64,000 nucleotides of DNA from Mycobacterium sp. Aquia_213 (GTDB lineage: Bacteria; Actinomycetota; Actinomycetes; Mycobacteriales; Mycobacteriaceae), in assembly GCF_026625985.1 (NCBI RefSeq), contig NZ_CP113116.1, positions 2,232,001-2,296,000 on the forward strand, given 5' to 3'. Below the pieces are notes generated by a model. That model searched no databases. It was given only the letters and a program-made list of their open reading frames with translations, and was not told the DNA's origin. The first letter of the stretch is position 1. Every line of letters begins with the position of its first letter. The position numbers and the translations under genes were made by a program. Shown piece after piece: positions 61,080-64,000 of this stretch.

Positions 61080-62489
61080 TCATTGATATTGGGCAGCCCA
61101 CCATTGGTATACGTTGTCGAGGCTGGCATTTGGTGGCTGCCCTCGTGCGTCACCGGTGACCAGTTGGGATTGAATCGTCCAGATCACTTCGAACCCGTCA
61201 CTGACGAGGCACCCCACCTGACCCTCTGTGTGCTGGGCCGAAGGACGTTGCCAGGGTTGGGGCGACGAGGCCGCTCCCGGGCACGGCACAAAGTTGAGGT
61301 TATTGAAGGCGCTGTTCTGCGTGGCTTGGTCCGGAAATAGGTGATACACCAACTCCAGATAGCCGTTGCCACTTATCGCCGTCGGGCAATGTACAGCCGC
61401 CAGCGACCCGGGGTGGGCCGGCGCAACGGGTACGCAACCTTCGCTGTTGGGCACCATAGCCAGCAATCGCGATACGGGGTTGCCGGCGGGCGCTGTCCCC
61501 GTACCGCGGGCCGGCGAAACTCGCGATGACGACGCGACTCCACCGCCCGACGATGACGTCGTTCCGATGACGATGACCACGACGACGGCCGCGACGGCGA
61601 GCAGGCCGACCGCTGTGAGGACGAGCTTGGATCCGGCGTCTGCGGAAGTCTGCGGCGAGGCAGCCTCGCGTGGACCCGAGGTGGTCAGCGCGGCGCGCGC
61701 GGCGTGGGCGAGGTCTTTGGCTGTCGCATACCGCTGGTCGGGATCTTTGGCCATGCCGGTGGCGACGACGGCGTCCATCGCTTCCGGCACTCCCGGTTGC
61801 AGCGCGGATGGCCGAGGCGGAGGTGAGGTCAGGTGCCCGACGAGCTGTTGTTCGAGGCTTTCACCCGGGTAGGGGCGTTGGCCGGTCAGCGCTTCATGCA
61901 GTACGCAGGCCAGGGCGTAGATATCAGCGCGGGCGTCGGCATGCCCTGCGTTGAGCCGCTCAGGGGACATGTAAGCCGCCGTACCCATCGTCGCGCCGGT
62001 GACGGTCATGCTGGATTCCCCAGCGGCTCGGGCAATTCCGAAGTCGATCAGATAGGCGAAGTCGTCTTCGGCAACCAAGATGTTGGACGGTTTGACGTCG
62101 CGGTGCACAAGCCCAATTTCGTGCGCGGCGTGCAGCGCTGAGGCGATCTGTTCGATGATCCCGACTGCGCGGGCTGGCGGTAACGGACCGTCGTTAAGGA
62201 GGTCGCGTAGGTCGCGGCCACGGATCAGCCGCATGGTCACATAGAGGCGGCCGTCGACCTCACCAAAGTCGTATATCGGGACCACATGGGGTTCATCGAG
62301 CCGGGCGGCTGACCGCGCTTCGCGGCGGAACCGCTCTTGGAACGCCTGATCGTTGGCAAAGCTCGGCACCAACACTTTCAGTGCCACAACGCGGTTCATC
62401 TCCGGGTCGTAGGCGCGCCACACCTCGCCCATGCCGCCGCGGCCCAGTAACTCGGTCAGCCTGTAGCGGCCGAACGGCGTTCCGTCCAC
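61080..62489 (-). CDS. Transmembrane Ser/Thr protein kinase (PknE/PknH-like)
   Basis: A 469-residue receptor kinase. Kinase domain, about 8-265: P-loop GRGGMG 16-21, Lys38, catalytic HRDVKPSN with Asp131, DFG 149-151, activation segment ending in SPE. The sequence most resembles PknE and PknH. One transmembrane helix, about 288-309. The extracellular part (about 330-469) has cysteines in EGCVPV, AVHCPT, VPCPGA and GCLVSD. The GTG at 62489 follows AAGGGGAG, a strong site; the frame extends upstream to an ATG at 62561 without one. It is probably co-transcribed with the TIR gene. Confidence 0.92.
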   Translation of the reverse strand: MDGTPFGRYRLTELLGRGGMGEVWRAYDPEMNRVVALKVLVPSFANDQAFQERFRREARSAARLDEPHVVPIYDFGEVDGRLYVTMRLIRGRDLRDLLNDGPLPPARAVGIIEQIASALHAAHEIGLVHRDVKPSNILVAEDDFAYLIDFGIARAAGESSMTVTGATMGTAAYMSPERLNAGHADARADIYALACVLHEALTGQRPYPGESLEQQLVGHLTSPPPRPSALQPGVPEAMDAVVATGMAKDPDQRYATAKDLAHAARAALTTSGPREAASPQTSADAGSKLVLTAVGLLAVAAVVVVIVIGTTSSSGGGVASSSRVSPARGTGTAPAGNPVSRLLAMVPNSEGCVPVAPAHPGSLAAVHCPTAISGNGYLELVYHLFPDQATQNSAFNNLNFVPCPGAASSPQPWQRPSAQHTEGQVGCLVSDGFEVIWTIQSQLVTGDARGQPPNASLDNVYQWWAAQYQ

Positions 62490-62597
62490 TGCTCCCCTTC
62501 CGACGTCATCGACGATCAGGGATAACGCGACCTTAAGCTCTGTTCTCCGCGCTCGCTGCATTTCGGCAGAGTCGGTGCGAGCGCGGCGATCACAAAT

Positions 62598-62630
62598 CGG
62601 TATAGTAATACCGTATATACATACCGGTAC
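62598..62630. promoter_or_regulatory. Clustered CGGTAT/ATACCG operator between the kinase and the oxidase
   Basis: CGGTAT (62598-62603), AGTA, ATACCG (62608-62613) form a perfect dyad; a second ATACCG with overlapping CGGTAC follows at 62621-62630. The stretch between is AT-rich (TATATAC) and could hold a -10 element. It lies 22 bases before the FAD-oxidase start and about 110 bases from the kinase start, so one regulator could control both directions. Confidence 0.6.
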
Positions 62631-62651
62631 TGAGAGTGGGAGGGACTGGCG

Positions 62652-64000
62652 ATGGAATCGTGGCGTGACAATCTATCGGAGCTTCGGAGCGTTGTGCACG
62701 GCCCCGTCCTCACGGCTGACGACCCGGGTTACGACGGCGAGGTGGCGGTGTTCAATATGGCGGTGCGGCACCGGCCCGCGCTTGTGGTCGGCGCTGCCGG
62801 CGCCGCGGACGTATCCGAGGCGGTGAGGTTCGCCGCACGCAACGGCCTGAACATCGCCGTTCTGAATACCGGTCACGGGCCGACCGCGTCGGCCGAGGCG
62901 GACACGTTGATGATCACGATGGGACGGATGTCAGGAATCACCATTGACGCTGAAAAGCATTGGGCACGAATCGATGCCGGAGTTCGTTTCGGTCAGCTGG
63001 TCGACGCCGCCGCGCCGTACGGGCTGGCTCCGCTGCCCGGTTCCTCACCCGGGGTTGGCGTCGTCGGCTATACGCTGGCCGGCGGGGCAAGTTCGACGAT
63101 GGGGCGTAAGTACGGCTGGGCCGCCGATCATGTCACCGCCATCGACGTGGTGACCGCGGATGGTGAATTACGTTGTGTGTCAGCCGAATCAGAATCGGAT
63201 TTGTTCAGCGCCTTGCTGGGCGGGAAGAGCAACTTCGGTGTCGTCGTTGCGATGGAGTTCACACTCTTCCCGGTGACGTCGTTGTATGCCGGTGCGCTCT
63301 TTTACTCCGGTCGGCACACCCGGCAAGTGCTGGAGGCCTACCGAGACCTCACCGCGTCCGCGCCCGACGAGTTGACGACCGGATTCGCGCTGCTGAATCT
63401 GCCACCGCTGCCCGGGCTTCCGCCATTCATGAAGGGGCAGTTGACTGTATCGGTCCGGGTCTCGTATGTCGGTGACGCGCAGGTCGGCTCCGGTCTGATC
63501 GATCCGCTGCGCCAAGCGGCCCCCGTGCTGGCCGACAGCGTGGCCAGCATCCCGTACACCCAGTTCGCCTCCATCAGCAACGATCCGACCGATCCCGCGC
63601 CCGCCGTCGAGCATTTCGGGCTGCTTCGCGAACTGACCGATGACACCATTGACACAATCGTCGACGTGGTCGGGCCCGATTCCGGTAGCGCGATCAACAT
63701 CGTCGACATCCGGCATCTGCAAGGAGCTTTCAGCAAGCCGCCGCCCTTCCCTAACGCGGTCGGCGCGCGCGACGCGGCGTATGCCATGTTCGGTCTGACG
63801 GTCGTGCCGCCCGGCCAAGAGGTGGCCGACTACCGCGACTCCGGCCGGGAACTCCTTGGGGCACTGCGTCCGTGGCTGCACGACATGACCAACCCAAGCT
63901 TCGTGGGTCCCGCCGACACGCTCGACGATCGCATCAGGCGGGTCTATCACCCCGAGGTCTACGACAAATTGCAGACGGTCAAGGAGCACTACGACCCGCA
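62652..64000 (+). CDS. FAD-dependent oxidase (berberine-bridge type), 3' end beyond the window
   Basis: The first 449 residues are present; the frame is open to the window edge. The FAD-binding PCMH domain begins near residue 35 (segments RHRPALVVGAAGAADVSEAV and NTGHGPTASA) and continues with GGASSTMGRKYGWAADH. The C-terminal substrate domain ends in EHYDPQ, where BBE-type enzymes read YDPxNxF, so only the last 10 to 20 residues are missing. At the usual 6-S-cysteinyl position there is no Cys in this loop, so covalent FAD would be through the His only. The start ATG 62652 follows GGGAGGG. Substrate unknown. Confidence 0.85.
   Translation, partial: MESWRDNLSELRSVVHGPVLTADDPGYDGEVAVFNMAVRHRPALVVGAAGAADVSEAVRFAARNGLNIAVLNTGHGPTASAEADTLMITMGRMSGITIDAEKHWARIDAGVRFGQLVDAAAPYGLAPLPGSSPGVGVVGYTLAGGASSTMGRKYGWAADHVTAIDVVTADGELRCVSAESESDLFSALLGGKSNFGVVVAMEFTLFPVTSLYAGALFYSGRHTRQVLEAYRDLTASAPDELTTGFALLNLPPLPGLPPFMKGQLTVSVRVSYVGDAQVGSGLIDPLRQAAPVLADSVASIPYTQFASISNDPTDPAPAVEHFGLLRELTDDTIDTIVDVVGPDSGSAINIVDIRHLQGAFSKPPPFPNAVGARDAAYAMFGLTVVPPGQEVADYRDSGRELLGALRPWLHDMTNPSFVGPADTLDDRIRRVYHPEVYDKLQTVKEHYDP

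Overview
The window is chromosomal DNA of a Mycobacterium, most likely a slow-growing non-tuberculous species. The GC content is high. There is a PPE-family gene, a complete mycolic-acid FAS-II operon, a mycothiol-dependent dehydrogenase, many lipoproteins, and gene after gene matching the M. tuberculosis Rv2260 to Rv2221c block in content and order. Names below rest on recognising protein families and gene order by eye; no database search was run.

Layout. 1-10.8 kb: an MBL-fold hydrolase and mscR; a methyltransferase, a serine hydrolase and a DUF3145 protein; a secreted protein, a diacylglycerol kinase and an FAD flavoprotein; a divergent TetR gene with glpD1 and an MHS-type transporter. 10.8-20.5 kb: the leftward block aceE, mabR, fabD-acpM-kasA-kasB-accD6 (pyruvate dehydrogenase E1, the FAS-II regulator, and the mycolate elongation and malonyl-CoA genes). 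A textbook MabR operator (TTTTGT-N9-ACAAAA) lies upstream of fabD. 20.7-23.5 kb: a lipoprotein, a DUF3052 protein, ahpE and a PPE gene. 23.6-28.2 kb: tRNA-Val followed by an accessory stretch with a DUF2510 membrane protein, an unusual four-domain lipoprotein (SnoaL-VOC-SnoaL-VOC), a small helical protein and a DUF732 proline-rich secreted protein.

28.3-41 kb: an epoxide hydrolase facing a VOC/SDR pair; a DUF2236 oxygenase; cobD; the ptkA-ptpA-SURF1 operon; an alpha/beta hydrolase; a PknH_C-type lipoprotein; the tightly overlapping run cobC - NIF3-like - zinc-ribbon coiled coil - RNase H/phosphatase fusion; and a TetR gene. 41-46.8 kb: a P450 with its own 3Fe-4S ferredoxin, rnpB, a CYTH-CHAD protein, a hemophore-like protein and panB. 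47-57.4 kb: two paralogous CaeA/Hip1-type proteases, two tandem tiny secreted Cys-Ser-Cys proteins, glnA2 and glnE, then a thioesterase, an F420-type oxidoreductase and a small protein in place of the expected glnA1.

57.4-64 kb is the most novel part. A PknE/PknH-like receptor kinase is followed 54 bp downstream by a protein with an N-terminal TIR domain, one transmembrane helix and a PknH_C-like extracellular sensor. It looks like a receptor kinase whose partner carries a TIR effector in place of the kinase. An FAD-dependent oxidase diverges from this pair across a promoter full of CGGTAT/ATACCG repeats, and a glycine-rich membrane protein converges on it. No insertion sequence, CRISPR array or phage gene was seen.
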